This document shows positions 26,701 to 39,406 of a stretch of 64,000 nucleotides of DNA, in pieces; within the stretch, counting starts at the first letter, position 1; every line of letters begins with the position of its first letter. The stretch covers positions 125,304 to 189,303 of the forward strand of contig VZRZ01000211.1 in NCBI GenBank assembly GCA_013398175.1, written 5' to 3'. The position numbers were made by a program, and so were the translations under genes. The DNA is from Climacteris rufus. Lineage: Eukaryota; Chordata; Aves; Passeriformes; Climacteridae. The notes below the pieces were generated by a model that worked only from the letters and a program-made list of their open reading frames with translations, had not been told where the DNA came from and made no database searches.

Positions 26701-29700
26701 TATCATAGTGGTGACTCAAATGTTATGGTTAGCAAGAATGTAGAATATTAATAACTTTGTGTTTAATATTTAAATTACTTAATCACCTGATAAAGACTTA
26801 GGGCTAATCCTGTTGACTTCTATATGTATCTGTATAATTTTACTAAAAATTCTTATTTGGTTAAAAGTCTCAGCTTTCAACTTGCTCAGTAATTGTTCCT
26901 GAGATGAGGAAGAATTTGTGTCATGACAATTACATATGTGTTTATGCATATGATGGGAAAAAAAGTATTTCTAATTAGTTTTACTTGAATATGTCATATT
27001 CTGAGTGATGTTAGGACAGTGTTCTGTATTCATTTCATTCTAACAAAACCAGTGCCAGGTGAGCCCAGTCATTTAGGAGCTGAGCAGCTTACTTACAGAC
27101 AGTTGAAACTTTTAAAATTAAAACATTTTTCCTTGTCTGAATTTAAAAATTCTCTGGAAATTTTTACAAGTGACATAGTTTTGTAATTGAATCATCAAAT
27201 GTCTGCTGCTGCTTCTGTTCTTATTGTTGCTGGTATTTATTAGTGCATTAGTGAAAAGAACAAATTTATTTCCACTGTTCAAACTGGTTTTGCTGAAGCA
27301 ATTCCTTTGGTTATTTATAATATTACTAGGAAGCACCTCCCCTATGACCTGACTGCAGTTTGCTAGGTACTATGAATACCTAGATATAAAAGAAAGAAAA
27401 TATTTTAACATACAAGGAAAATATTTTCTTTTTAAAAAACATTGAGTGTTTCAGTGCCGATTGAAAACCTACTACTACGTTGGGAGAGATCCTAAACTGA
27501 TATACAGGAATCATAGAAGTAGATTAAATGAGGGCAATATACATTAGCTAATAAATTCCTTCCTTTCATTTGAATAAATAAGATTTTTTCAGTTTTAGTA
27601 TCTTCAATATCAGGAATTCCTAATGTATCTTTGAGGCGATCACTGTCACTTTTCCTTCTAAGCACCTCTCCATCTTCCCATGTTTTGCTCTGTGCTGGCC
27701 TCTGCTGTAAGGGTCTCAGCCTTGTGCTTATTCAGATCATGTTGCTCTCTCTTGGTCTCCCCCTGCCAGCCTGGGACTGGAGGCTTCCCCTGCCTGCTCC
27801 CTCAGCACACGCAGCCATGCTGGGTCTTTTACAGAAGCACGTTCGCTGCTGAGAAAGGCACAAGCTTATGAATTAGAAGGGGTAAAAAGAGTTAGGAATC
27901 TGAAATATCTCAGAGCAGCAACCCTACTGTGCCCCATCTTCCAGTGATTCCCCTTCCTGTGCAGGTCATAAGCTAATGAGCCCAGAAGATGTTACTGGCA
28001 TTTGTTTCCCCTTTCCTCGTCTGCTGACAGCGCGGCACAGGGACCTCTCGCTGGCACAGGAGCCTGACCCGCTAACTTTGGCTCAGCAGCTGTGCTGCAC
28101 ACCACGGGGTCCTTGGCTGCCAGAAGGAGGGGTGCTCTGCAGACAAGGATGTGTGCGTTCATTTAGGCTGCTTGCACCTAAACTAACCCTGTTAGGGAAT
28201 ATGGTCCTAGGTGGAGGCTGGTGCCATCCCTGTGTCTTGCGGCTGGATGTGTACACGTTGCATTGCAGGCTGCAGAGCTACTCTATCCTCTCCCCCACCT
28301 TGCGTGCAAAGACTGAGATGGCTGAACCGTGGAGAATAATCCCTTGATGCTTGTGGGATTATTCACATTTACAGTCAAGCCCCTGCAGCACCTCCTGTGC
28401 TGGTGTGCTGGTCTGTGCCAAGAGCCTTGAGACGCCTGCATGGTACAGTGACAAGTGATACTGAAGTACAGTGCAGATTCATTGCTTGAATCTTGTTGAA
28501 ATTGCTTTTGTTTCTGAGGGAGTAGTGCTTACTGCTGCTGTCTTGTCTGTTTGGGTTAACCAGGACATTTGAATCCAGAAAAACAGCAAAATTTTCCCTT
28601 CTGAACCCTCTGCTGTTGCAGACACTGCTCTTTTGGTTTGTGTCCTGGGCTTTTACAGCCCTGCCTTACTCACCACTGTTTCTGCAGTGCTTTTGTCTAC
28701 AGAGGAGAGATGAGGAAAGAAAACAAATTAATTCTGTAGTGAAAAGTTTGACCTGAATGTTACTGTGGTATTTAACTCTGAGGTTTTAAAAGCTTCAACA
28801 TAACTTCATTTGCTAGCCCAGATACTCTGCAAACTCTGCAATACAGTTCTTCATGCAGACTTTGTGCCAGTTATAAAGCTGGTTGTGGTTTTGTATCTTG
28901 TAGGTAAATACAGAGATTTCTGTAAGAACTGATGTTATTTCTTACAGTATTGTTAGGAAATGTGGTGTTGTGGGATTTAAACAAAACTACCCTTTGGTAG
29001 GGCTGACACTACAAAATGGGTTGGTCTGTTTTATCTGGGGGATCATAACCTTGAATCTTGACTTCACTGACAGGAGCCAAAGAACTACGTCTCAAGGTCT
29101 GAACCAACAATGAATCTATGTTCAAGCACCCTGGACTTGTCTTGATTTATATTGCTGTCTTCCTTGCAAAAATGATGGCTGGGTTTTTGGTATTCTGGCA
29201 ATAAATGAGATCAATGCAATAGCTTATCTTCAGAATTAGGAGTTGGTTGTTTGAAATCAGAAGAGGAAAGCATGAGTGCACGTACAACATATTTGTAGTA
29301 ATGTCTGAAAATGCGGTCTCTCCATGGAGCCTGGTCAGGTTTGGTGACTATATGTGTTTGATTAAGACAAAAAAAAAGTTAGAAATAACAATGGGAGTGT
29401 GAAAGGGGGGAGATAAGGGGTGGAGGGGAGGAATGAGAAAAGACATGCCAGCTACTGCAGCTGCAGGTTTTGAGCTTTGTAGGAACTGAAGCAAGGCTGT
29501 AGGCTGTCAGCACAAGTGAAGAGCCAGAAAAGATCTGACAGACATAAACATGACTGCTTTCTTCAGCTGTAGAAGTGCAAAGGAACAAACACAGATCTTG
29601 ACATACATCATCCTCCTCCTTAGATAGTGTTACAAAATATATGAGTAGTCACCAAGTTTTATAACCCATCAAAGCCCAGATCACTTAGATAACAGCGAAA

Positions 29701-31189
29701 TATTAGTTGGCTCTACCTGGGTAAACCTTATATTTGGGAGATAATAAGAAATCTCAGACATCTTACTGGGTATCTATATGGAGAATATTGTTTTGTTTTC
29801 AGGAAATTTAAGCAATCTGGTTGCCCAGATATTTGAGATTTTGGAGTGGTTTGTGTGTTGCAGTGAATGTGTGTGATTTCACAGACTGCTGTTATGCAAA
29901 GGCTGAAAGCACCAAGAACACCCAGGATTTCTTGACTTGGATTCCACAGTCCTTCCACGTGTGAAGAGTGTCCCATGTATTAAAACAGGCCATTTCCTTA
30001 CTCCTCAAAATCTTTAACTTCAGCAATCGGAGAAAAAAAAGACAAAACCTACCACCCTGAAGGTAGACGAATGGAGGTCCTGTATCTCTAGTCCAGCTTT
30101 ATTTTAGTTTTTTTCTTTCACTTTGTCATAAAAAAAATAAAAAAAAAAAGTGATTCCAAAAATAAAAGAACTTAGTTCCAAACTCACCTCCTAAGAGTGA
30201 AATAAAGAGGGGATAACCTGATTAGATGAAGAACATGCCGGTTGAAAATGTTCTGTTTCCTGTTTGAAGAATTTTAAAACACTGGACTTCATCTGAGTAT
30301 GGAAAACTGGCTTTCCCTTCAGGAAGTGTTAGCTCCCTGCTGCTCTGCAAAAACAGTGGAAAAGAGAAATCTTTTCAAGTCAATGTTTCCACTGTAAATA
30401 GAAAAAGAACTAGTTTCCATTTTCTTCTTTGTTGTTATTGCTGGGGATCTCAAGAATCCCTATTTTCTTTTCCTGAGTGAAGCTCACAAGGTAACCAGAT
30501 AAAAAGTTAGAAAAGGCTTGTGGGGAGAGCAAGAGCAAAGTAAGGAGAAGAGGGAGAAAGAAAACATCTGGCTTTGTTAATCAAAAGAGTAAATAAGTTT
30601 CTGTGGTATGGTTTTTGGAAATGTTTGTAAGAATCTCTTTAAAACACTCTCTTCAGTAACGATACATGGAACTGCAGGGTGAGCCCCGGTGGGTGAGGGG
30701 AGCACCCCTTCCCGGTGTCCTTTCTGCCTCCTCTCTGCCCTCACATGCTTAGTTACACTTAGCTTTAACATAACTGGGTAGGTAGAAAGATGTGGGGCAT
30801 AAATGTGAAAAGTGAAGTGTATCTGTATTTAAGAATCATTTCTGTAATAACTGTTCCTTGTTTCTGTGAGTAGCATGGATCTGCAGCATCGCTGTAGCCT
30901 GCATGGCCAGGACCTGGCAGATGAGAGGAGGCAGAGAAAGTTGTTGCATTAGTAATTCTGCTGGTCAGTGTTCTTGAAAACTTGTTCTAAAAACAAGCAC
31001 ATACCCGCACATCTTACTTGTGCTTTCAAAGTGCCCCTTTGGTTAAGAAAGCAAGAGGAGAGAGAGAACCTTTTCAGTGTCTTATTAGCAAGGCAGTAGT
31101 GTCCAAATTGCCATTCTGCTAGGAAAAACTATGAGCAAAATATTTATTTCTGAATTATTCTCGGTGGAGGAGGTCTTAAAGATTAAAGA

Positions 31190-31520
31190 AGTGCAGTCAC
31201 ACAGTTGATTAATTTGTCCAGCACTGTAATTATTGTGAAATATCAACGTAACTTTCTTTCCTTCCCTCTTTTAGTTGCACATGGTTGTTTTACTGGTACT
31301 ACAGAAACCCTGATTATATTACCCTGGCATTCTCGGGGACTGTTAAGCAGGAGTCTTCTCTCTTGTGCTCTAAAACTCATCTAAATGGAAAACACATTGT
31401 CTTCATTATATGCCAGTGTTGAATGAACAGAGTTGCCATAGCAACAGCCATCTGAGGCCTTGCTGATTTCAGGCCAGTGAATGGGGTAGACAAACAAAGT
31501 ACCTTCAAAACCAGAAGGGA
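31190..31520. promoter_or_regulatory. Candidate conserved non-coding element C (holds the X-box)
   Basis: This is repeat-free sequence of balanced composition with a TTGATTAATT/GTAATTATTG homeodomain-like block at its left end and the palindromic RFX site at 31432-31445 near its right end. No open frame or splice sites suggest an exon. Confidence 0.25.
31432..31445. promoter_or_regulatory. RFX X-box, full palindromic match
   Basis: GTTGCCATAGCAAC fits the RFX-family X-box (GTNRCC, short spacer, RGYAAC) in both half-sites and is symmetric except for the AT spacer. RFX factors bind such sites in promoters and enhancers, notably of ciliary and neuronal genes. It lies within a stretch (31.19-31.52 kb) that looks constrained. 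Confidence 0.5.
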
Positions 31521-31817
31521 ACAATTGCTATTCATTCAAGCCAGGTTTAAGATCAGCAAATGTCTTTAGCAAAAGAAATGCAGATAAGAAAGTATCAGAC
31601 ATGGCCAGAGAAGAATACCAGAAAATTATCATAATCTTAAACTTTCCTGCCTGGTGGTATAGCATGAAAGATTATTCTAAAGGAAAAAAAAATAAAATAA
31701 TTAGAGCTGAAGAGACAAACCACCGTCTGCCCACAACCTGGGGCAGCAGTGTCAGTGTTGGAGCTGATGTGTGGTGTGTTTGCAGTGCCAGCAGGATGCG
31801 AGTGCGTGAGGGACGGC

Positions 31818-31846
31818 CAGCCAGGGCAGGGCAGGGCAGGGCAGCT
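31818..31846. repeat. (GGCAG)n short tandem repeat
   Basis: Four to five GGCAG units sit inside a GC-richer patch (31.75-31.98 kb). The frames open through the patch on both strands (up to 149 codons) follow from composition. Confidence 0.85.
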
Positions 31847-32677
31847 GTGGCCGGAGTGCCCGCGGCAGTGGCCGTGTTCCTGCTCAGCAGGCAGCGCACG
31901 CCGGGGCTGGGAGCACACGGTGTCTTCTGTGTCCCAGGTCGTTATCGAGGAGCTAAATGGCTTTGGGCACGAGCCTCCACAGAGCACTCAGCAGCGCCTG
32001 AAGGTAGTCAGGAGCCCCAGTATGTTTGTTTCACCATTTGTTGCTCCTGAAAGACTGTGATAGACAGCTTTATGTACGACATGGTTGACATATTCAACAT
32101 AAAGCCTGGTTAGACTTAATATATATTCACATAAAATGCCAAGAAACTGACTGTGAAATGTTTGCCTTGAATTAGAGATGAGGCATGTGTATGTGTGTTT
32201 GTCTGGTGTGTGTAATTGTATTTTCTTTCTCCTTAATCCTACACAAAAATTGAAGTAAAAATTTTACGACTAAAGTGCCGTTTCTGATCTCAGTGTTGTC
32301 TAGTGGGCAGAGACATAAAGAGGCAGATGCAAGAAAATGAGCACACACAGGTTGCACATTGTGTTGGCGGTGGGCTTAGAAAGGTGTCTTTTGGGAGTGG
32401 TGCGGTGACGAAAATCTCTCTCCTGGCCCCTGTGCTGGATCTGACAAAAGCCCTCACGTGCGGGGTGCATGTGGCCAAGAGCCCGCATGGCAATGGCAGG
32501 GAAAGGGCTGGAGCGGATCAGGAGCGGGGTTGCTTGTGGGAGGCTGTGTTTTCTTTTACTTCAGTGAGCACTCTGGGTTGGAGGCTCAAGCCATCAGCTG
32601 GATTGCTGAATCTCTCTTTGGGTGGTCCTTGAGATTGGAGAAATTATGCGTGTTTGGTTTTGTATGTTAGGTTGCTT

Positions 32678-32696
32678 AAAAAAAAAAAAAAAAAAA
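32678..32696. repeat. Poly-A run (19 A)
   Basis: Nineteen consecutive A between GTTGCTT and GTAAGTTGC. No retrocopy was recognised upstream. Confidence 0.9.
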
Positions 32697-32862
32697 GTAA
32701 GTTGCAACTTAGTTACAACAAAAGACCTACAAGTTGCTACTGTCTCGGCACATTAGTGGTGTGATAATGTAAACTGTGTGCTGTACCAGCTGGGGAGTTG
32801 GAGCCACGGTGCCCTTGTGAGAGAGAAAGCAAACCCCTCACTAATAATAGGAAAATTGTTAT

Positions 32863-32870
32863 CGTGGGAA
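32863..32870 (+). promoter_or_regulatory. RBPJ/CSL consensus site
   Basis: CGTGGGAA is an exact match to the high-affinity RBPJ site. It is notable only because ZMIZ1 is a known NOTCH1 cofactor, so Notch feedback on this locus would make sense. An 8-mer is expected to occur about once or twice in a window of this size by chance. Confidence 0.2.
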
Positions 32871-35800
32871 GCTGGTCGTGAAGATGGAGTCTGCCAAACT
32901 TCACCTGTTTTCACTACTATGTTTTATAGACTCTGCATATATGAATGAAGGATTATAATAATTAGTGATCGGTTGCAAACATGAAGCAAGCTCTTTAACA
33001 GTAGTGTAATACTGGCAATATGTATCACTGATAATACAGTGTATTTTCAGGCTGTTTACAAAGGCATATTCCTATGTTAATTATTCTTACAAAACCAGAA
33101 TGGCATGGCAAGGTGAATTTCTCACTAATAAAGGTCTGTTAATACAATTAATTTAGGACTTTTTTTATTTTTTGAATGGGGAAAAGTACAAGGCTGTTTC
33201 ATGTAGAACTTAAATGAATTTGGACTGAGGACATATTTGAAGGATAGTGCTGAAACACCCAAAGATGAAACACAGGTCATCTCACCTTGAATAAAAACTT
33301 ATTTTTTGTGGTTATAAATAAATGGGATAGACAAAATTTAAATCCTGACAACAAGAGTATTACTCAGAATAAGGAAGGAAATTACAGATTTACGTACTGA
33401 GTTTAGAAGACAACTAAATATGAGTATGGGGCAGGTGGAAATAAGTAGAGAATAGTATGGAGGTCAATCATACATCTTTCAGTCTCATTTCATAGTATAA
33501 GAACAAAGATGAATTTATTGAAACTGAAAGGCAAAAGACAAATGCTTCTCACACAAATGATGAACATAAAGAATGCTGTCTTTGCAAGGCCAAGATGGTA
33601 GGCAGACTCAGAAAATAGCCATCAATTTTGTGTGTGTATATGTATGCCTGTATATTTTAAATATACCCACCGATTTAAGCTTCTACATTAGTTCAAGTAG
33701 ATTTGTCTCCTTATTAGTAAAACATAACATAATGAAATTGTGTCTAAAATGTAGATAGCAAAATTCACTTTTATAATGGAGGATATGGCCATATTGTCGG
33801 CTGTAGCCTTCCATAGTTGTGACTCTGATTGCTCTGAAGATACAATGCTGCAAGACCTTCTTTTCGGATTTTGTTTATGAAAGTTATCAAGAGATATACA
33901 TAAATGAAGGGATTTGTTTTCTTGTTGATGATACTATTATTATTCTGTGAAAGCACAATGCGTTCTAAGGCTTTACATCCCATTTTATGTAATGTCACAG
34001 AGAGCAATCCACAGCTATCTGTGCAGCGTCAGAAACAGATCAGGATTTGCCCTCTTTTTGCAATGTTATCAATTATTAGTCTGCTTAGCATTGGGCTTTG
34101 TGAGACTTTTGGAGGACTGTCAGTGGGCAGCTCAGACATGTACTTCCACTTACATTTTCTGAGAAGTTTAAATGGATTTGATATGTTTATCAAAAAACAT
34201 AGCTGTAAAACAGGCACCTGTAAGTTTATCTTAGACTGTGATTAATAATGTGTTTCTCTTCTATTTTCATGGAATTAAAAGTGATTCTAAAAGAGCTGAT
34301 TTTGTGTGTTACTAACAGGTTTTCAAGGCAAGGTACGTAATGTAAGTTGGTGCATATGGGATTGTGGTTCAGTCTGTTTTGATTACTGGATCAGGGTTGT
34401 AGCTTTCAGATATTTCAGCATAACTGTGTGGTTTGTTTTGGGACTCTCTCCACATCTCTTATACAAAGTATTACTCCTATTACAAAGCTGTACTAAGATC
34501 CAGCATAGCTAATCCCTTTCACCATCATTTGCATATCCTGGAAGAAGTTACACATTTAGGCATGGAAGATAGGTGAAACTCATGGATGGCTGTCCTGTGT
34601 TCTAGACCACACCGTTGCTTGTGATGAGAACTTGGAACTGCAAACATTTAAGGTACCTCAACAGTGGTGCTGATATAGCACTGTTAGAGCCTGCCTTTTC
34701 AAAAGCCTTTCTCTCCTTTCTGTACAACTGGTTAACCGGGTTCAGGATGTGGTTCCTGTGTCTTCAGCAGCTTCATGCTTCCTACCTGTGTTTTCTGGTG
34801 TTAGTGAGATTAAGCACCATATAATACAAAGGCAGAATGCAAAGATATAGTGTTATGGGTTGAGCAGCTGGATAAGATGATGGATGTGTGCCTTGGAAGC
34901 AGTCATTAGACAGGTATTTCATTTTCCTGTGAGGCATCTTAGATGTGGAGCTTGTAATTCAGTAGCCTCACTGAAAAATTACCTGACTAGATAAATTAGT
35001 TATGGGCAGCTTTTGAGTACTCTCATTTTTTCAATTTTTAACAGGGTATTAGTTACCAGATTTTAGAATGTTTAGAATATTTAAAAGCTTTAGGTAATGA
35101 GCAGCAAGAATACTAAAAAGAATAGTTAACTTGGAGCAGTTATAAATAGTATAAGTTTCTCCTTTTGTTAAATATGACCTGGAGAATGAAATCAATGATT
35201 CTTTTTAGCAAAGCATGCAGAGTATGTTTCAAGAGGCACAACAAAGAAAACAATCCAAACCATGGCAGTAAGACCCCTTCTATTTCCTTATTGCAGTGGC
35301 ATCGTCTGGTTCAGTTGCTTTACTGCCTCAGTAGGTTTCAGTAGTTTCCGTGTTGCATTCCAGTGCACTCAGTCCTGCAGGCACTCGTGGAGAGTGTCCA
35401 GAGAGAAGCCCTTTCTGAAGAAGGGGGGCCTTGCTAAATCATCATCATCATGAAACTTCTTTAGCTGAAATAGAAGTAAGTTGCTCCTAACTTTTCCGAA
35501 CAGGCTGCTGCATCCAATCCCCAGAAACCTTGTAATAGGAAGGGATAATCTGGATCATTTAACTAACCTTCTGCAGAAGCAGAATTTACTTTCCAATATT
35601 CCAATTAGTAGTGAACCTTAGGATAAATTTTCTGTGTAGACAGTAAAAATTTGTGATCAGGTTGTGTCTAATAGTCTTGAAATACTGGATTCTTCTTGTC
35701 CCAAAGGAGCAGTCTGAATAACCAGTATTTAGGAGTAAAAGAAAAGTCTTTTTCCAGGACTATATTGTAGCCTGGAGAAGAAGCAAGAAATATAATGTAT

Positions 35801-38800
35801 CCATTCAACGATGGTGAAGTAGAGTAACTTGGAGACCGTTATTTGTTACGAAGCTATTGGACATGTGATTGTATGAGAGAAGATGAAGGTAAATGGATGG
35901 GAATTACTTTCTCATGGAAAGGAAGCTTTTCAGTAACGAAAAACAACATTGCACGGTGGCTCAGGCATAAATGATCATATGCTGTTATTTCACTGTTGAA
36001 TTTGTGGTTATCTGGACAAGCAATGAATAGAGGAATTATTTTCTTGGAATGGCCCATTTCATCCTGGAGACTGTTTGACACTATCAGAATGAAGATGCTG
36101 CCCATTGCTGCTATCTCAGTCTTCGAAATGTAAATAGTATTTGGAGATAAATACTTGAAATAAATACTTCATTTACTGAATCCTCTTCTAACTTATTATA
36201 TTGGGTCATATCTTCATCCCCCAATGTATTTATGCAGGTTAGTGCCTTGCCAAGCCCAGGTATGATATATGAAGGACAGTTATTTCCTATCAATTGCATT
36301 ACTGCCTTCAAGACTGATGAAGGAAAATAATTGGAGTAGGAATTGTTTTCTTTCTGTCTTAAGAAAATATAGTTTACTTGGGTGCGTGTCAGTGCAGGGT
36401 GAGAATTACATAAACTGCAATTTTATTATGACTTTGTAAAGAGACTAACAACAAGTTCCTGTGTCCTTCTCTTGTTGTTTTTTTTTTTCTTTTTCAAACA
36501 ACTTGGTGAATAAGAACTTTTCCTTTGTTTCTTTGCTTTAAATATTCATGTTAAATGATATTCATATTTATGAATTATGGAAAGCATCCAAAAGCATGCT
36601 CCAAATAAGACACCACTGAGAAACAGTGGGAGTTGCAGGGTAGCAAAGAGCACTCTTGTGTTTCCTGAAGTGGTGTTGAAAGGTGGTGTTCTGTGCAATA
36701 CAAGGAGAAATATCTGATTCACAACATTTGTAATATGAGTATTGTTGGGCAAGGCAGAGTTAGCTCCTCTTCCTTGGTCAAACCTCATGCTCCTGTTAAT
36801 GTTCCCAAAGATACATATGCACACATGCTTTAAATTGCATAGAACCCAGGTTATCTTTCCTGGCAGGGAGGAGAGCAGAGTTACTATCTGTACAGAATTT
36901 TTCAAAGCTGATGCTTCAAGCTATCTTCTCTGCACATCTGACATATTCCTGCCTCATTGTTGACTCCAGCACAACACTTACGGTGAGAATCAAAACAAGG
37001 TAATAATCATTGGATTTCAGTGGATGCAAGTAGAAGGAAAAAGTACATGTATGTGTACAGGGAAGAAAACCATTTTGAACTAAGTCTAGGAAGTCTTAGC
37101 ATTTTGAGACACTATTAGAAATGCAATTGTACTAAAGGAATTAAAAACAAGCAGCAGAATAAAAACCAAGAAGAGTTTATCAATATAAAGAGTTTAGTTA
37201 AGATAGGCCTACTAACAGTCTTTATTTGCAAATATCAAATTCTGCAAGAGAAAATAATACGGATTCCTATTTGTGTAGAATAATATCAGTAAAACCCAGT
37301 GCATCCTTCCAGTGCTGTCCTTACCAATCTCAACACTTAAAAGCCCAGAAGAGTTTTCAAGCCTGTTGCATAAAACCCACTCGGACTATGTGAAACAGCC
37401 ATGGTGTGGCTGTGGCCATGTCTACTACCTGTCAAGCTGGAGGACATGAAATCCTTGGAACATCCAGGGTACTGATATTTAGTAGTGCTGTTGCATAAGC
37501 CCCAGATGTGCATATGCTTCTGTATAGCTCCAGCTGATGCTAAATAAAATGGGAACCAGTCTAATAGCTAAATTTAAATCAAATTATAAATAATTTTATT
37601 CAATTCAGTTTCCATTTTAAAATAATTTGGTTCACTGATAGGCATGTGACTGCAAGCCCTGAAGACTGAAATGCTCTTTATCTAGACACACAACTGCCTT
37701 GACCCTTATCTAGAGGGACTCTTTAATCTGCTAATTTAGTTTTTATGCCTATTCAGTTCTTGACCTCTCTGACTCAACTTCCAGTTAGTAACACTCGTGA
37801 TGGTTGTTTCTGTGATGGAGACACCTGCCCATTAACAATGGAACTGAGCTGAACAACCTTTCCCTTCTTGTCAAGGCCACTAAACAGACAGATGGTAACA
37901 ACATTTGGTCACCACTGATTGGGCTTGCATTTGAACTCTTGACCTAAAGGTGAAGGCCACTGTATCCTATTAGGAATATGAGCCATCAAATTTAGTTTTG
38001 ATCAAGTTTTAGTTTTGATACCTAGCCTGGGATATGTATGAAGTCAAACACCTCACATATATTTGAAGGAAAAGAAGACATTTCTCCTCCATCTGTTCTT
38101 TCTTTTATTGTTCTGTAGTTAACTCTGTCGACTTTTCATGTTAGCAGCCTCTTCTTTGAAGAATGTAAAAATTAATTATCAACAAAACCACAGTCCAAGA
38201 TCCTATCTCAGGAACAATTCTGCATTTATTTCTGTTGTAAAATGCAATCCTTCCCCTTCTCTCTATTACTCTGTTACGTGCACTTCATACTTGTTGCTGT
38301 CATTTTTTTTCTTACAGAATTAGCAAACAGTTTTCGTGACAGATGCTTATTCCAATTAAACAGCGACCCCTGCGAGTCTCTTGTTATATACCCTCTGACT
38401 TGCACACCTGCAGTACAACATGACTTTTTCTTCAGTGGTGTTATACCTATTGATTTCTTCAAATTTTGTGTAACTATCAGTATTCAGTACTGTGCCAGTA
38501 CTTTCATTAATTTGTAGCCTCTAACACATGATTTTCTCTGTCCCTTTTCTCTTTATTTGTAAAACTGTGTGATTTTTGAAGGCAAAAAGCTTATAGTTTC
38601 CCACTTTTTTCTTGAAAACCTCAGTCAGGTTGGGGGGAAGTGGAAAGTAGTGGTGCTTCTAAACCCATTACTTCTAAAGTCTGACTATATTTCTATTTAG
38701 ATGTAGCAAAGATGGATATGCAAGTTATTTATCCCTACAAAGACATGCCATCATGAGCTGACAAAAAAGGTCTGTAATAAGTTAGAAATTACCCTGAGGC

Positions 38801-39390
38801 TTACACTGCAAGCACTGCTGCCAGGCACACTGCAAGATTCACAGTTGCTTTGAGTTGCTGATGGATCAGCAGTTTTATAGTATGAAACAACAGGATGCAG
38901 AGTTTCTCAGACTGCCTGTTTGATCATGTATACTTCATTTTATCTGCTTAGGTGGTGTCTGGATCTCTTCATTTAGGTATCATTTCCAGTTTGGTAATGT
39001 TAATATTCTAAAGGTGAACAACAGAATAAAGCAGGTTGTAAGATGAGAGGCAAGCATTTCAAAGCATATAATAAGAGGGCAGATATTGTTAGATGAGCTT
39101 GTGTTTGATGTGTGTTTATTAAACCCTTGCTGATGTTAGCTCGGGCTGTGTCTGGGCCGAGGCACTCCCCGCTACTGAGCAGAGCCCTCCTGCAGCGCCC
39201 TGCGCTGCCGCCGCGCTTCCCCAGCCAGCGCCTCCCTGCCGCCTCTGCCCCAGCAGCGCTGCACCAACACGCACAGTCTGCTCCTGCTTTCCCATACTTG
39301 ATGTGGCATTATGGGAAGGATGTTGCAGTAATTACACTCCCAACAGATCAGGCCACCTATGGAGATGGAGCGCTTCCTGACAAATGTGTC

Positions 39391-39406
39391 TCACTAGAGG
39401 GCACTC
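39391..39406 (+). promoter_or_regulatory. CTCF-core-like motif
   Basis: TCACTAGAGGGCACTC matches the CTCF core CCASYAGRKGGCRSYV at 15 of 16 positions; only the first C is replaced by T. The upstream YGR extension is not matched. It lies just downstream of the GC-rich patch at 39.12-39.27 kb. The CTCF motif is conserved across vertebrates, so the prediction carries over to a bird, but occupancy is unknown. Confidence 0.4.

Larger units (their letters stand above)
18627..31189. other. Non-coding DNA with GC-richer patches at 23.9 and 27.6 kb
   Basis: A GC-rich patch at about 23.94-24.15 kb ends in an acceptor-like CCCTGTCCCCCTGCAG (AG at 24138-24139). A second patch spans about 27.63-28.34 kb. 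Both open frames on both strands without protein resemblance. A G-rich purine stretch at 29401-29432 has three to four G-runs and borderline quadruplex potential. The rest is ordinary AT-rich sequence. Confidence 0.65.

Noticed and set aside
29401..29432. G-quadruplex on the + strand
   Set aside because: Only three clear G-runs of three or more unless one run is split, so it is borderline at best.
31601..32060. Overlapping frames on both strands (up to 149 codons) around the GGCAG repeat
   Set aside because: Low-complexity GC-rich DNA opens several frames at once; no protein resemblance.
32640..32720. Poly-A run as the tail of a processed retrocopy
   Set aside because: No retrocopied gene upstream, no AATAAA at proper distance and no convincing target-site duplication.
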